Shown here: positions 14,467-14,547 of the stretch, one piece after another
How the letters are laid out: each line of letters starts with the position of its first letter
How positions within the stretch are numbered: the stretch's first letter is position 1
NCBI GenBank assembly: GCA_964638815.1
Contig: CAZXBB010000031.1
Span: forward strand, 1 to 14,547
Length of the DNA: 14,547 nucleotides
Source of the DNA: CAZXBB01 sp964638815
GTDB lineage: Bacteria; Planctomycetota; Phycisphaerae; Phycisphaerales; SM1A02
Direction: 5' to 3'
Notes under the pieces: generated by a model
Seen by the model: the letters and a program-made list of their open reading frames with translations, nothing else
Database searches by the model: none
What the model was told of the DNA's origin: nothing
Program-made: the position numbers and the translations under genes

Positions 14467-14547
14467 GTCGGCGCAGGCGTCGGCGCAGGCGTCGGCGTAA
14501 GCGTCGGCGCAGGGGTCGGCGCAGGGGTCGGCGCAGGGGTCGGCGCA
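14467..14547. repeat. 12-bp tandem repeat running off the window end
   Basis: Six complete 12-bp units (14467-14538) and a 9-base partial unit (14539-14547) share GTCGGCGCAGGS. Units 1 and 2 are identical, unit 3 is a TAAGC variant, and units 4 to 6 are identical with a G at the end. The array lies upstream of the HlyIII gene and is truncated by the window edge. Confidence 0.95.

Overview
The window is very GC-rich and has the look of a member of the Planctomycetota, most likely the class Phycisphaerae. The main evidence is the C-terminal dockerin-like tail (CPGDLD..G...FAD.L..L..WGPC, two calcium-loop repeats) on two consecutive reading frames. A cytochrome-like DUF1111 protein and several large exported lipoproteins with Asp-rich calcium loops fit the same picture. 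The taxonomic call is inference from protein signatures; no rRNA or tRNA gene is visible.

Layout, left to right. (1) Positions 39-1559, minus: a PutP-like sodium:solute symporter. (2) 1560-1949: a divergent intergenic region with a 42-bp higher-order repeat (1803-1920) and a TACAAT box just before the next gene. (3) 1950-6363, plus: a nitrilase-superfamily amidohydrolase, overlapped by 20 bases by a 1134-residue lipoprotein (TPR, FG-GAP/VCBS, ASPIC/UnbV, long uncharacterised tail). (4) 6350-6470: an 11-bp tandem repeat that supplies the lipoprotein stop codon. (5) 8925 down to 6563, minus: a two-gene operon of a tandem NTF2-like lipoprotein and a seven-repeat FG-GAP lipoprotein, joined by a GTGA stop/start overlap. 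(6) 10583 down to 9225, minus: an unrecognised exported protein with a complete expression cassette (candidate sigma-70-type promoter with a near-perfect palindrome in its spacer, strong Shine-Dalgarno, intrinsic terminator). (7) 10648-11270: a noncoding stretch with two inverted repeats. (8) 11283-11840, plus: an orphan dockerin-like tail behind low-complexity repeats, probably a gene remnant. (9) 12004-13725, plus: a di-haem DUF1111 protein ending in three kinds of calcium-loop module. (10) 14388 down to 13759, minus: a HlyIII/PAQR-type membrane protein. (11) 14467 to the window end: a 12-bp tandem repeat.

Most of the genes concern the cell envelope or export. Four proteins carry signal or lipoprotein signal peptides plus repeated Asp-rich calcium sites or NTF2-like folds, and one more is exported with no recognised domain. 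The symporter and the amidohydrolase are divergent neighbours and may handle the same nitrogenous substrate, but this is inference. No CRISPR array, transposase, integrase, phage gene or recognisable defence system was found. The best candidates for new biology are the strongly expressed unknown exported protein with its palindrome, the conserved-looking 400-residue tail of the large lipoprotein, and three different short tandem repeats with related GTCGG or GTCCG cores near gene boundaries.
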